Below, in pieces: positions 1 through 11,100 of a stretch of DNA of 64,000 nt. The position numbers and the translations under genes were made by a program. Every line of letters begins with the position of its first letter. Within the stretch, counting starts at the first letter, position 1. The stretch lies in the NCBI RefSeq assembly GCF_031877795.1, contig NC_133939.1:5375698-5439697 (forward strand). Direction: 5' to 3'. Source of the DNA: Strix aluco (Eukaryota; Chordata; Aves; Strigiformes; Strigidae). The notes beneath the pieces are model-generated. The model ran no database searches. It was not told the origin of the DNA and saw only the letters and a program-made list of their open reading frames with translations.

Positions 1-60
1 AGAAATAACATCAAAGGAAAAAATGACTAGAGAAATAACATCAAAGGGGAAAATGGCTAA
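1..60. repeat. 30-bp tandem duplication
   Basis: Two adjacent 30-base copies, 1-30 and 31-60, both start AGAAATAACATCAAAGG and differ at a few bases near the end. They lie in an IWS1 intron at the window edge, so more copies may lie to the left. No function is suggested. Confidence 0.85.
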
Positions 61-345
61 CAGGAATAATCAACACAACAACAGATGCCAGTATAAAGCA
101 AGATCACTGCAGTCTTCTCTTTTACTGCTATCAGACCCACTTATTACTCAGAAATATTAGATATACATTCACACAGAAATGCAGTTAGAACAATAGCCTC
201 TACATATGCAGTTGTGCTCTAAAACCAAATTTGCTTTATGGTTTCATATTTATCTTGGATGCCTTCTTCACATAAAAACAATTATTTAACTCTAACACTA
301 TTGCTTGTCACATCGCATTTTTATTTTCACACTATAGTTCCTTAC

Positions 346-1060
346 GTGTTTTCTCATTGTCATCCTCACTGTCAGAAAGGATGGCGGTTTTTCTCTTCAC
401 TGTCTTCTCCTCCTCTTTCTCTTCCTCATCACTGTCCGATATTTTTCGTCTCTTAGGTGCTTCCTCTTCACTGTCAGAGCCCTGAAATCCTTCCCTTACA
501 TGTTCATTATCTGAATGATGAGAATCATTCTGCACTTCCTCCTTCCTGTCCTCTCCATCACTATCCTCAGACTCTATTTCTTGTTTGTGCCTGGAAACAT
601 CCTCACTCTCCGAGTCGCTGGCCGGCTGTTTGCGGAGCTCCTCGCTCTCCGAGTCACTGGCCGGCTGCTTGTGGAGCTCCTCGCTCTCTGAGTCACTGGC
701 CGGCTGCTTGTGGAGCTCCTCGCTCTCTGAGTCACTGGCCGGCTGCTTGTGTGAGTCCTCATTTTCAAAGTCACTACTGTGATCCCTGTGAGGTTCTCCA
801 TTTTCAGAGTCACTTGCTCGATGATTTAAGGCATCTTCATTTTCAGAGTCACTTAAATGCCGATTTGGATGGTCCTCAGTATCAGAATCACTGTCTTTCC
901 CTCCATGAGCTGCTTCATTGTCTGAATCACTTACATTGTGATTTGGAGGCTCCTCATTATCTGAGTCACTGTCTTTTTGCCTTGGGATATCTTCATTTTC
1001 AGAGTCTGTCATATGAGGGTCTCCCATTTGCCCATCATCTTCTCCATCACTGTGTTCATT
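346..1060 (-). CDS. IWS1: IWS1 coding exon 3, acidic SDSE repeat region
   Basis: A 715-nt exon. The acceptor has a T-run then CAG|AATGAACAC; the donor is ACAC|GTAAGG. It encodes about 238 residues built from imperfect 13-residue units of the form (A/S)-S/D-S-D-S-E/N-E, with PxKxKxx linkers. These are the casein-kinase-2-like acidic repeats of IWS1. Four units at about 600-760 ([13 protein letters not shown] type) are nearly identical at DNA level (39 bp each), while flanking units have diverged. The exon ends on the first base of a codon, so the gene continues to the left. Confidence 0.95.
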
Positions 1061-4000
1061 CTGAAAGAGGAAAAAAAAAATCTCAGGCAACTAAGCAAAA
1101 AACCATCTTAAAAAGTAAACAAAAACTGTTCTGAATTTTTGCTTGCCCTTCTTCCAATTTGATTACCCAAGGTAGTGCAAACTGGAATACTTTCTATACA
1201 GAAATAATTATTAGACAATTTACATCAAAGGACTATCAAATACTTCAGGTCAAGTAAAATAGTATGAGATCAACAGAAATCTGTACACACTGCAGCTCAA
1301 TCATATTTTGGAAATGGTAACAATGTAAAAAACACTCAAATAAACATGTCTAAGAAGGGTCCAGTTCCTCAAGGGTAAATCCATAGTGGTTTTAGTTTAA
1401 AAAGTCAGGCCTTCAACGTGGTTTAGCCCAAATTCCCACTAGTAAGGCAAGAAACAGTATCTTGCACTTGTCACTTTCTTTTTCTTAAAATCTCAATCTC
1501 AGGATGTTTTTGGCATGAAATACATTTTGCTGAAACTGCACATGCATCACTTCCCAAGTGATGCTCAAGAGAGCTTGTGCCCTTTCCTTCTTTGCCAAGG
1601 AAACTTACTTAAGAACATGTCAAGACCAAAAGCATACCAAAAACCAGGAATAAAGTTTCAGAGTATTATGGTTAACAAGTTTTGTGTTTCAATATGTAAG
1701 AAAGTAAGAACAGATTCAACGCTTCTCTCCCATAAGCCGACAGCTCCCATGCCTATCCAGACACCCGAGATAAGAAGATCAGTATATTTGTGCATAAGTT
1801 AAAACTCCACAATTGAAACACAATCCTTTATGTTTTTTTCGAGATGGCAAAAAATACCAAGCCACACACTCCATTTTCCGAAAACTTTTCACAAGCTACC
1901 TGTCAGTATCATTACTGACATCTTGTTTTATCTTTCCTACATCTAATTTCTACTTGGGGAAAAAAAATCTCAACTGCTTTTACCATAGAAAACAAAATTA
2001 GACTCTTGCACACTCATTTCATTAACTCAGTACACTTCTCACAGTCACTGTCACAATAATCCCATTTTCAACTGAAAAGAACAATATTGTAGAAGGAACT
2101 TCTTTTCTACATACTCAACTCCGCTCTTCAGCCAGGCTTTCCTCAGAGATGGTTTTGTCTCAGCTATTGACTTCTTCCACTAGCATATTTACAAACTCAG
2201 TGTTTATAGTTCTAGGAGATACTTTAAGACCTGTATGTTCTGGAGCTTCCAAATCTTTTTTGTCAGCAATTTAGTTTCCTTGGAAAGACAAACTTTCTAG
2301 CTATTTTTATTTTCTATAGTCATTCTACTCCCATATTCAGAGCCATACAAAATAATGCAGGTGTATCTATCCTACACCTACAAACAAACAATACCATTAA
2401 TCTTTAAAATATATGATTAATAAGAAATTTTCAATAAAATTAATTGCTTTTAGGAACTACTCCCTCCAAAATTACACTAAGTGGTAAATAACATTGTTTT
2501 TTAAGATTTTAGACCTTACATTCATTCTCTTGGCTAGCACTCGATAAAGTAGTAACTTCTAAATACTGCAGAATCACTAACAGAAAGTTACTGCACAACA
2601 GAAAAATATGAGGACATGTAATTTTAAAACATACTCTTCAAATACAACTTCAGTATTTCCATGTTACTTAATGCTAGCTATGAAACAGCTGCTGTGATAA
2701 TCTGAGTAGTTTTCTCTCTATTGCTTGTCCCTGTTCTACAGCAATGCTAGTCTTTTGAATCAGGCTGGTGGTATTATTCAGTATTTCTCATTTCTCCTTA
2801 AAGAAAAGAAACACAGTTCTGTTAAAACCTGAATTTGGAATTTTAAAGAATTAAATATGAAGATTAAGAAGTTACAGGATTGAAGATGCACAGCTGAGGA
2901 AGACCATACAGGCACTCAACTGCTCTCAGCTTGTTACGGGATTTTGTTTACTTCTTTTCTTTCTTACAAAAAAAATAATTCAAATGCTCTCTCCTGCCCA
3001 GTATCTCCCACATAAACTAACAACATGGATATGTGATGTATTTTCTCTGATTCTACTAAGATTATAGAAAACTGCAGCTGCAAACAGAACAGGAAACAGA
3101 TTTTACAGCAGTCTTACAGTTAAAGGTCATTGAGAAATACTGAAATGCAGAGGTCTACCCTCAAATTGATTATAACAGAAATTCTTTAATCCTTATTTTC
3201 CTATCATTTAATTTTTGGTGGGTATGTCTGTCTTGTCTTGATTTCAGGTGACTAATGCTGAACAGGTACTGATAATCATGTCAGCAGTAATAAGGGATTT
3301 TGCTAAACAAAACCAAAGACAACAATACAAATACTCCTGTTTAAACTATTAGGTTCATCACCTTTGGGACTGTCAGTCTAGAAAGTCTTTGGTGAACAAC
3401 TAAACAAAACTAAAAAACAACTGGAATCAATAATGACTCTTAAATGTTTCTAAGGTTGGAAGTGTGGCTGTAGGTTATATATCCGCCTATTCAGAATATA
3501 TTACTAAATTACAAGGAACTTCCAATGCAAAATACTTGGTAAGAAGTCATTACAATTACACAGCATTATTACTGAGGCACTTTACAACATACTGAATCTA
3601 ACCTGTTACTGACATTCACTCTTGAGAATGAAGGTGTTTGGAGAGGGAGAGCAGACACGCACGCTGTTAGCTCACACTGTGACTGCACAGGGCTCTGCGC
3701 CACAAAAGCCCAGTGGCTACAGCAGCTGAACTCCACTGGGATACAATCCCCTACAGAAGAACCACTTAGATAATGCAGGTGCCCCTACACGGCCTGGGCA
3801 GACAGGCACTATCTACTCTAGTCCTGAGTCTGGAAAGCTCAAGCAGAGCTAAGCCAAGAAGCACACGGTTACATTAGTCAAGTCAGGAAGCCTCGCAGAG
3901 ATGACACACACTACCTCAGACCCAGCACAGTAACATAACTGAGCATCTTCTAAAGCAGAGCTGAGACAGAGCTGACTCACTCAGAGCCTACACAGAACAG

Positions 4001-7000
4001 ACAGACCCTGTCCACAGCCGTCAGTGCAAAGGTCTTCTGAATACAATTAGTGAATCTGTCAATGGTTTGGAATATACTTGATATAAGAAGTGCATGCAAC
4101 TTTACAGTAAGATGACTAAACTGTAGGATGGTCTCCCCCCCACTCCACCCCTTTTTTTTTTTTTTTTTTTACTAGTTCGTCTCTAAAAAGATGTTTTCAA
4201 AGAAATCAAGTATGTAACTTTGGAGTTTTCTATTTTTCCTTTTCCAAATACTTAATTAAAAGAAAGGACCAGACATCCTCAAAAACAAGTAGGTCTCAGG
4301 TAATTGCTACTGCATTTTTCTCTAATTCCTTTGCTTTCTTTTCTTCCTCCTCTTTATCTATAAACATTTTAATTGAGATGTCCTTTTTTTTTAACTGAAA
4401 GAATTCTATAACATGAGGCTTTAGTACAGTATAAATTAAAGAATACATCAAAATCAAATTTACAGTGTTATCCATCTACATAAAAATTTCAGTTAGCAAG
4501 TAGTTTATTGGATCAACATGCAGCCACTTTTAAGAGGTACTACTGTGATAATTTAGTAAGTTCAACAAAATTGACCCATCCTGTACAATCTCATGAATGA
4601 CAATTGTTAAACTAAGGCATACACAACCATCACAGGCAGATCAGCAAGTTTCTCTTTTTTCAGAAATGTAAGGTATTTGTAGATGTTTGTTAACAGTCAC
4701 AGTCAAACCATAACTTAATTAATGAAGACAGCAGCGACTTGGTAAAAGTGTAAGAACGTAAGTCATTAAAGATTTCCGTATGAACCTGACTTGTACAAAC
4801 ACTGTAAACATGATTTCATATTCATTACTGTACTAAAACTATGTGTTATCTAATTCTATTTGTCTAAAGCAGAATTGGTAAGGACATCAAGGAGAACATT
4901 TATAGATAAAGTGGGATTGGGGGAAGGAAAGCCAGAAAAGAATTGTGGAAAAGAAAAACCCACATACCTGAGACCTACATAAGTAATTCCTCAGGATTCC
5001 CCTTTTCTTTAAAGTTAAGAACCTGAAAAAAAAGTTTGAAAGTTTAAAACTTCAGTTCTTTACATCTGAGTTCTAAATTAGAGACGAAATAGTAATTAAA
5101 TAGACTTAACTGATTAGGCTGTCTCAAAGGTTTTATTACCTTTGAGTGTCATTCCTCCCACATATTCCTAAAGATGAAGGAAATAAGAGGATGAGAGAAT
5201 ATAGGGTAAATAATATGATAAATCACTGAAAGCTACTCCTTTCAGAGACAGCTGCTCCGCAATATTGCATTTTGAATTTGATGTAGGCAAAGCTAAGAAT
5301 GTAAGACTTCATACCAAAACAAAACACTCAAACATTTATGATTTGAACTGAATCAAATAAAGCACTAAGGCTTGAAGGTTCACATTTGCTACTGGACAGA
5401 CAGGTGGTTTATGTCTTTTTTTTCTTTTTTCTTTTTTTTTTTTTAAATGGACTTTCTGAAGTGTTTTATCTACAGAGGAATAATCAACAGCCATCACAGA
5501 ACAAAGCCCTTGAAATAACACAGGCACATAAAGAGGATCAGTTAACAATGATAATACATCCTAGTACTTTCTGGATATATAACCTGAAAAAGACTTGCTG
5601 AAGATATAAGTAATAGCCAACTACCTGTTCTTTAGGTCAGATTTCCAACTACTTTGCCACAGTAAGTAAAACTAAAATCTCACAGGAGTAAGAACAAATG
5701 ACCAAGTTTTCATGCACAGCAGAAAACACTTAATACTATTGTAGCAGCAACATGACTCTCCATGCACTAATCACCATTTTTTTCATTAAAACAGAAGTAC
5801 TAAATCCCTTTAAAAGAAAGTTATTTCTCCCATGCTGAAATCCTGATCATCACATTTGCTGCCTGACACCCAATCAATTTATTCCATTGTAAGTATCAAA
5901 ACCTTTAAAAAAAATTTCAAATCTACTTTACATTCAAATACAGGGGAAGAACCTTCATTTTATACAAACTTCACCTACTTTCTAACTCTGAGGGAAGTAT
6001 GAATTCAATAGAGTATAGAAGAAAAAAAACATTGCAAGTTATACCACAGCAGAGTTCAACCTTTTGACACATCAGCCTGCTAGTGCATGAAATTGCTTAA
6101 AATGCATGTGATAAAAATGTATAACCACTGAAGATCCAGTCAGAACCAATCCTGATCTCTCCACAAAATGTAACAAAATATACAGAACAGAATGGAATGG
6201 CTCAGATTACGGTTTTTATGAGTATCAGAGAAAGTTCTCCATAACATAACTTTGCTGACAGAAGACATGAATTTACAGGCCAAAATTATTTCTTCCAAGT
6301 AAGACCTGATATAATTCTATTTCAAGTCACAAAAAATTTCTCAAAATTAAGATTAACTCTGAAACCTTCCTAGAAGTCTAAGGGGAATTTTCACTTTTAT
6401 CAGAATCCCTTTTCAACCAAAATAGTCAACTGACAAGTTAAGTGACTCTCCCCCAAATACAACCCCCAGATCAAAGCATTACCACCCTTTCCATGGTGTA
6501 GGCTTCTCAAAGCAAGAATCACTTCAGAGGAAGAACAGATCCCGTTTAGGAACCTTAACCTGCTCCTCATAGAGACCTGCTTCTTTGTGAACGACAAGGT
6601 GAAAAACAGCACAGAACAGCCTTGAGAGTCAACGCTCACATCTGAGAGGAAAGATGGTAGGTGGGAGAGCATTTGTTCTTTGGTAAGAAAGTCTATGCGG
6701 CAGTATTTGGGGTATTACTATGCAGAATTTGAGGTAAAATTCCAAATTCTTTGTAATCCATTGCTTAAAATTTCAAACCCCAAAAGTTTATCTTCCTGCA
6801 ATTGAGTATAATAATATTAAACTTTTTCTAGTACAAAACAGGGAATGTATTATAACAATTAAGAAGAAAAACAAAAAAGACCCTAGCCTACCTACTGGTC
6901 AAGAGATTATCTGACACACTTCTTTCTGGAAGTAAAGTTTTGCCAGACAGGACCCTTAAGAACAACCTGAATAAACATGCTGGTCTCAGTTAAAAGAAAA

Positions 7001-7810
7001 TGCCTCTTTAAAACAACAAAATACCACAATTTATAGAAGAGTAATCTTTCTCTAGATAGAGTTCCAGTAGTACCTCTGAATGGTGCCCTACACTTCCATT
7101 CTCAGATCCCGAATGTTGCTCATTTCCTTCATCTTCAACATCTGATCCTGAATCTCTTTCGTCTTGCACTGGAGTAGCTCCACCATCATCTATACCAAAG
7201 TTACAGAAAGAAAAAGTAAAACTCAGTGACGTCTCCCAGTGTTTAACTGCGCACCTACAGTGATGATGAACAGGGAGCCAGGCAGTGCTACCATCAAACT
7301 CGTTCTAAACAGTGCACTAATACAGAGAAACGGAGAGTATCTACTGGGCAGGCCAGGAACAAACCCACCACAGACACCCCCCAAAGAGATCACAAAACTG
7401 CTTATAACATGCACGCAAGCAGTGACTGATACACTAATCACAACAGCGAACTAATAATAAGGCGGCGGCTGTGCTGCGATCACGCCAGCGGACCCGGCAC
7501 GGCCGATGTCACCCCAGGCCCCCGCGGAGCCGGCTGCTGACTACCGCCGGGGCGGAGGCGGCGCGGCTCGGCCCCGCGCACCCTCCACGGAGCGACCGCC
7601 GAGCTGGGGTCCCGGGCATGACTCCGCCGCCGCTACAGAGCCCCGGGAGCCGGAGGCGGCCACCGGGAGGGCAGGGCAGGGCGATCCCCGCGGGCCCCGC
7701 TGTGCCCAGCACCCTCCCTCGCAGGGCCCCAGCGCCCCGGGCGTCCCTCCCGCAGGGGACGCTCCCGCGCCGCTACCTGACTGGTCCCCGCCGTAGTACT
7801 CGCTCTCCAT
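346..7810 (-). CDS. IWS1: IWS1, transcription elongation factor (5' part, three coding exons, truncated by window edge)
   Basis: IWS1 is a nuclear protein that binds Spt6 and couples RNA polymerase II elongation to histone modification, mRNA processing and export. Three exons join in phase: 7777-7810 (34 nt), 7074-7189 (116 nt) and 346-1060 (715 nt), 288 codons in all. The N terminus reads [18 protein letters not shown], which follows the vertebrate IWS1 start closely. Exon 3 is a long run of Ser-Asp-Ser-Glu acidic repeats, the hallmark of the IWS1 N-terminal half. The conserved TFIIS-like core domain that binds Spt6 is encoded further left, outside the window. The start ATG (7808-7810) is in a strong Kozak context, with G at -3 and +4. 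The gene diverges from MYO7B, as in human. The repeat region is low complexity, but the first two exons make the identification specific. Confidence 0.95.
602..757 (-). repeat. 39-bp coding tandem repeat in IWS1
   Basis: Four consecutive, nearly identical 39-bp units encode the residue unit [13 protein letters not shown] on the minus strand. Differences are mostly single bases. The homogeneity, set against divergent units on both sides, suggests recent unequal exchange or slippage. Unit number may vary between individuals. Confidence 0.85.
1061..7073 (-). other. IWS1: IWS1 intron 2
   Basis: A 6.0-kb AT-rich intron between exons 2 and 3. Apart from poly-T runs (4152-4170 and about 5415-5445) I see no coding exon, RNA gene or recognisable transposon. 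Short open frames are scattered and have no family resemblance. Confidence 0.8.
4152..4170. repeat. Poly-T tract (19 T)
   Basis: An uninterrupted run of 19 T follows a C-rich stretch within IWS1 intron 2. It could be a homopolymer microsatellite or the tail of an old retroposed sequence on the minus strand. No body of such an element is recognisable beside it. Confidence 0.7.
7074..7189 (-). CDS. IWS1: IWS1 coding exon 2
   Basis: Acceptor TATAG|ATGATGG and donor GAG|GTAC, 116 nt. It completes Asp and encodes [20 protein letters not shown] followed by a short Ser-rich stretch ending HHSE. This agrees with the human IWS1 N terminus almost residue for residue, and exon 3 continues in phase. Confidence 0.95.
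7777..7810 (-). CDS. IWS1: IWS1 coding exon 1
   Basis: Encodes [11 protein letters not shown] plus the first base of an Asp codon. The donor is CAG|GTAGCG on the minus strand. The exon lies inside the CpG island. The 587-bp intron that follows (7190-7776) is GC-rich near the exon and otherwise holds nothing I recognise. Confidence 0.95.
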
Positions 7811-7937
7811 GGCGGGCCGCCAGCCCCGCCTCCCCGCTGAGGCCCGGCGGCGGGGCGAAGCCCCCAGCGCAGCGCTCGCCGCTAGGGCCCGCCGCCTCCA
7901 GGCGCCGGCGCCGCCGCCGCCCGCCTCGCACAGGCCC

Positions 7938-7947
7938 AAAATGGCGC
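7938..7947 (+). promoter_or_regulatory. YY1-like site
   Basis: AAAATGGCGC resembles the YY1 consensus AANATGGCGGC. It lies in the CpG island about 130 bp upstream of the IWS1 start codon, where YY1 sites often mark the transcription start. One core position differs from consensus, so this is a candidate only. Confidence 0.5.
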
Positions 7948-7976
7948 CTCTCTCCCGAACGGCCGGCAGGCGCCTC

Positions 7977-7987
7977 TGCGCATGCGC
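7977..7987. promoter_or_regulatory. NRF1-like site
   Basis: TGCGCATGCGC is a perfect match to the palindromic NRF1 binding consensus. It lies about 170 bp upstream of the IWS1 ATG within the CpG island, a usual place for NRF1 in housekeeping promoters. Confidence 0.75.
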
Positions 7988-8174
7988 TAAGAGCGGCCGC
8001 CCCTTCCCCCGCGCGCCCCGGGAGGCGGCAGCTCTCGCGAGGCTTCATGGGGGGAGACGCCGCCAGGAGGCGCCGCGCAGGAGCGCCGGGCCGCGGCCAC
8101 CGCCCCCCTCCCCCCCCGCCGTTAAGGCGGTTTCCAACAGCTTAAAGTTTGGAGAAACCAAGCTCAGATTTTAG

Positions 8175-11100
8175 TGAGGCAAAACTGGGGGCTGTTCACT
8201 GCTTTCATACAGGGTCTGATTTAACCGCCACAAACTAGGAAACATTTATTTTTCCTCTAAGTATTTTTTTGCATTTTCTTCTAGAAAATAGTTTGATTTT
8301 TGCTTGGTAACTGAAGTGCTGGGGATACTGAAGGAGCCTTTGAGAAAAAAGGCTATTTGGAGCCTGTGCATCAACATGGGAAATGAACAGCTGTACAGGA
8401 GTGTAAAATGGTTGCTATTTTAATAAAGATGTTTCCTAGTATGAGCTGTGTGGGAACTTCCAAGAGACTAAACCTCAGAAAATGTTAGATGACTGCTTAA
8501 ACCCACAGCCCTGAACTACACAAGAGTTACCCAAGGTCTCCCTTTGGCTGGTCAAAGGTGCATCTGGTAAAAATGCTTCCTACACTGACAAAAGATGGGA
8601 GATCAAGAGTTTCATCTACTGCCTTGAAAGATTTTACCATTTAAGTAATTGTGAATTTATCTGCTCTCTACAAATCAAGTTAGCAAGAATTAATGTGAAT
8701 CTCTACAAGAAAATAGCAGAACAAAACCAGAGTTCAGGCTCTGGATGCCGCGATGGGCACCAACTGCTTTTATGGTGCTGCTGGCCAAAGAGGGGACCCA
8801 AGGCTGGTCATGAAAACTGAGGACTAGTTGTCTAGACAGATTTAGGTCTGACTGTCCTAGCTGAAGCTGCAGTTCAATCTAGTTCATATGTGGGTGGTTC
8901 CTCCAGATTTAGCCTTCAGAATCAACTAAAAGTTAGCCCTGAACTCCCCTGTAATTGCTGACTTCCAGAGTAAACACTGGGGCAGAACAATCCCTGTCTT
9001 TTTCAGAGATTGCTGTGTTCTGTTTTAGTAACTATCCTCCGAGCAGTTGCATTATTCAGTTATTTGGCACGCCTACGATATGTCAGTAGAGGATTACTAA
9101 GGATGACTTCTGTCATTGATGTGTCATTTTAAAATAGAAAGCCTAATAAATGAATATTGTGCTGGTCTCCTGCCTCTTTTGTTCCGTGGCAAACAAAACA
9201 TCTTCATTTTCTAAGAGGGTACAGGTTAATGTGTGACAAATAGAAAACTGTTGAGGCAGTGTCATTTGGGATATTTCTAAACAACAGTGATTTTTATAAT
9301 CCTACATGCTACGGTCTTGTTCAGTGACATCAAAATTTAGTAAGTTGATAACTCTGGTCAAAATGAGTCATTATTTCTTCTGTGCTAGAGGCACTTTAGA
9401 GGCAGAGAGGTTAAGCCATTATAAACTAACACACTCCAGCAGCAAGCACAGTTATAACGCAGGGAGTTCAATGTACCGTGTTAAATACAGCTGAACTCTC
9501 TGAATTGAGTCATTACTCAACATCTTCTACAGTATTTCGCTTAGAAGGAGAAATTGGCAGTGGAGTCAGATATTTATTGCAGTCCTATATTCTTAGCAAA
9601 AATGCAGAAAACCCTTCTTTCTCCCCTGAAAGCAGCATACATAAAACATATAGAGAATGTCTCTTTGTTTACAGCTCTATAGGTCTTTTCCAGATAGCCC
9701 CAAAGGTCCCTTAGTGATCCTCAGGATCACGCTCTTAATGGTATCATGTTCCTGCTCCTATGTGACTTTTACTGCTTTTAGCTCTTTGCAGTGTGGGGTT
9801 TCACTGAGGTCTTTTCTGGAAGGGGCAGGAACACGTGCCAGTATGTGATGGGAGGCTCCCGTTGTTTCACTTATCTGACTTCCATAAAGAAATGTAATGG
9901 CTTTCTGCAACTACCTAAATAGAAGGCAGCATGACAACTTTAATGTGACTCATTACAACACAACAAATGAAGTTCTCTGCAGACAAAGCACTAAGGTAGG
10001 AAATGAGTTGGGAGTAATGTAACAGAAAATAATGGACAAGGGAAAACATAAATACAAACTAACAAAAAAAAGATTGAATAATGTGTACCAAGGTACCTGG
10101 AAATTGTACCAAGGTGCCTAGAAAACACAGAAGTCTATCACATACTTAAGTTCCAAGCAGGATCAGAGTATGATGGTAAAAGAAAGCTAGCGTTATGATG
10201 GCAAGCCACTGTCCCAAATTCCAGCTGCACTGAGGCTGCATTGATGACAGAATAGAGAATTTCTGCACTTAATGGAAAGTGGAAGAAAGCATAGAGGTTC
10301 CTTCCTAACAGTTATGAATTCCCATCTTTCTGAAACAAAACCTCCTAACCCTGAGCCTAGTGTTGTGACATGCCACGTGCACTGCACAGGAGAGGGTGCA
10401 CCTGTGTCTTAAGCAACCTCACCTCAGCAATGCTGAATAATTGGGCATCAATTCTGACAGCTATTCTGCAGGTAACGTGTGTGCGCACACACTTTGTCCC
10501 TCATGAGCCAGAACTTGGCACTTACCACCTTGTAATATATTCTTGTAATACCATCTTGGCTGCATCCCAAAAGGAAGGATGGAGCGACACTCAGACCATA
10601 ATGGGATTGCACAGTGGGGAACAATGACCTGCCTTCTAGCAAGCAGAGTAAGCAGTGCCCACTTGGCCTGTGTGAAGGTGTGTAATGACACAGATCCCAG
10701 AGCCCCACCAGTCTGCCTCTCTGTACAACCTCATGAACTGGCTGGAATGAAATAAGCCTTTCCCTGAGGGACAGAATGCTCAAGACAACCAAGGAATGCA
10801 CTTGGAAATCCTTTACTGGTATGTACTTCTTAATTTAGTTTGCTTTGTTCCCTGCAGTGTGCCTTTCAGAGTTAACAGACATCAGTGACGTAAAGCTACA
10901 AATCTGCTTAGAGGAAGGGAAGGAGGTTAGTGTAGACAGGAGGGCTTCTGAATGAACAGTTTAAATTGCAAACTGCTGTATCCAATCCACCTCCCTTCAG
11001 AAACCTCAGAAAAAAAACCTATGTTAACATAAAATGACGCTTAGTATCTAGGACTCAGGGGTGCAGAAATGACAAGGCCACTTTGATTTAGCTGGAGAGG

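Larger units (their letters stand above)
7450..8130. promoter_or_regulatory. IWS1: CpG island, IWS1 promoter
   Basis: About 680 bp are very GC-rich and dense in CpG, in sharp contrast to the AT-rich sequence on both sides. The block covers IWS1 exon 1, its 5' untranslated region and upstream sequence, as expected for a housekeeping promoter. It contains CAAAATGGCGCC (about 7937-7948), TGCGCATGCGC (7977-7987) and TCTCGCGAG (8033-8041). No TATA box is evident. Whether it also drives transcription toward MYO7B cannot be told from sequence. Confidence 0.9.

Noticed and set aside
457..1134. Long plus-strand open frame (225 codons)
   Set aside because: It is the antisense of the IWS1 acidic repeats. 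Its Ser/His/Cys-rich repetitive product is a by-product of the SDSE codon pattern.
7471..8174. Overlapping open frames rich in Arg, Pro and Ala on both strands
   Set aside because: They follow from the GC-rich CpG island, where stop codons are scarce. They have no family resemblance; the real coding part is only 7777-7810 on the minus strand.
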